In this document: positions 5,083 to 5,206 of the stretch, in pieces
Position numbering within the stretch: the stretch's first letter is position 1
How the letters are laid out: every line of letters begins with the position of its first letter
NCBI GenBank assembly: GCA_945947045.1
Contig: CAMEXG010000144.1
Coordinates: 1 to 5,206 of the forward strand
Direction: 5' to 3'
DNA: 5,206 nucleotides
Origin: an uncultured Spirochaetales bacterium
GTDB taxonomy: Bacteria; Spirochaetota; Spirochaetia; Sphaerochaetales; Sphaerochaetaceae
Made by a program: the position numbers and the translations under genes
Notes under the pieces: model-generated
What the model was told of the DNA's origin: nothing
Seen by the model: the letters and a program-made list of their open reading frames with translations, nothing else
Database searches by the model: none

Positions 5083-5125
5083 CGCAATAATTACTATTAA
5101 TCATCGATATGTGAACTATTTTCAT
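5069..5125 (-). pseudogene. 18-codon reading frame cut short at the repeat, glycosyltransferase-like start
   Basis: The frame encodes MKIVHISMINSNYCGVQK and ends at a TAA inside the right repeat. AGGAG precedes the ATG but only two bases away, which is closer than usual. MKIVHIS followed by a small Gly-rich turn is how many GT4-type glycosyltransferases begin, so this may be the severed 5' end of such a gene. It may equally be a leader peptide or chance. It is in the same frame as the recombinase, but two stops lie between. No continuation of a glycosyltransferase is seen on the far side of the element. Confidence 0.25.
5087..5115 (-). promoter_or_regulatory. candidate promoter of the recombinase gene
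   Basis: On the minus strand TTCACA (5115-5110, five of six) is followed by 17 bases and AATTAT (5092-5087, four of six). Transcription would start near 5080, inside the right repeat. This competes with reading 5069-5125 as coding. The remaining bases up to 5206 are AT-rich and show no reading frame I can support. Confidence 0.4.
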
Positions 5126-5206
5126 AACTCCTGTTTATTGAAGGTTTTTCATGTGTGATAATCATTAGTTTTTATTGGAGATTTAAAATAGTTTAATACA
5201 TATATC

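Noticed and set aside
5154..5167. Fur-box-like TGATAATCATTA on the plus strand.
   Set aside because: Only about one and a half of the two 7-bp arms match, the region is AT-rich, and no iron gene is next to it.

Overview
The window is an ordinary-looking bacterial chromosomal segment of roughly 40% GC. It ends in what looks like a small integrase-bearing insertion or a recombinase-controlled locus. Nothing in it names the organism. The combination of a TrkH channel, a stand-alone LUD-domain protein, an AlkD-like protein, a YitT-type membrane protein and this style of tyrosine recombinase would fit a moderately AT-rich spirochaete (Treponema/Sphaerochaeta-like) or a Firmicute; I hold that only weakly.

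Left part (1-1120): the 3' two-thirds of a trkH potassium-channel gene (+) is followed by about 300 bases without genes that hold two inverted repeats, one a plausible trkH terminator. Next, on the minus strand, comes an initiator tRNA-fMet gene (1241-1313) with a textbook sigma-70 promoter. Its transcript seems to run on into about 120 bases of highly structured RNA, ending in a 14-pair stem and a U-run. Five G-U pairs in that stem exist only on the minus strand, so the RNA is read from that strand. Two hairpin loops in this tail share a motif of the form AGCAAAnGC-CCG.

Middle (1450-2778): a plus-strand two-gene operon encodes a LUD (DUF162) protein with a seven-cysteine C-terminal segment and, overlapping it by 11 nt and starting at TTG with a good Shine-Dalgarno, an AlkD-like HEAT-repeat DNA alkylation repair protein. 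It meets the minus-strand yitT-like gene tail to tail, and the two stop codons overlap.

Right part (2775-5206): the minus strand carries a tyrosine recombinase (414 aa, all expected catalytic residues visible) directly upstream of the YitT-family gene. The recombinase gene is bracketed by two imperfect 29-bp direct repeats (24/29 identical). Each is built from two CTGCACT units with a 12-bp period. One overlaps the last codons of the recombinase; the other lies at the predicted start of its transcript. A third unit, inverted, lies between recombinase and yitT, so the YitT gene could be expressed through or controlled by this site. Upstream of the right repeat a short reading frame that begins like a glycosyltransferase stops inside the repeat. 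The repeat-recombinase-repeat arrangement and the structured tRNA-linked RNA are the two parts most worth following up.
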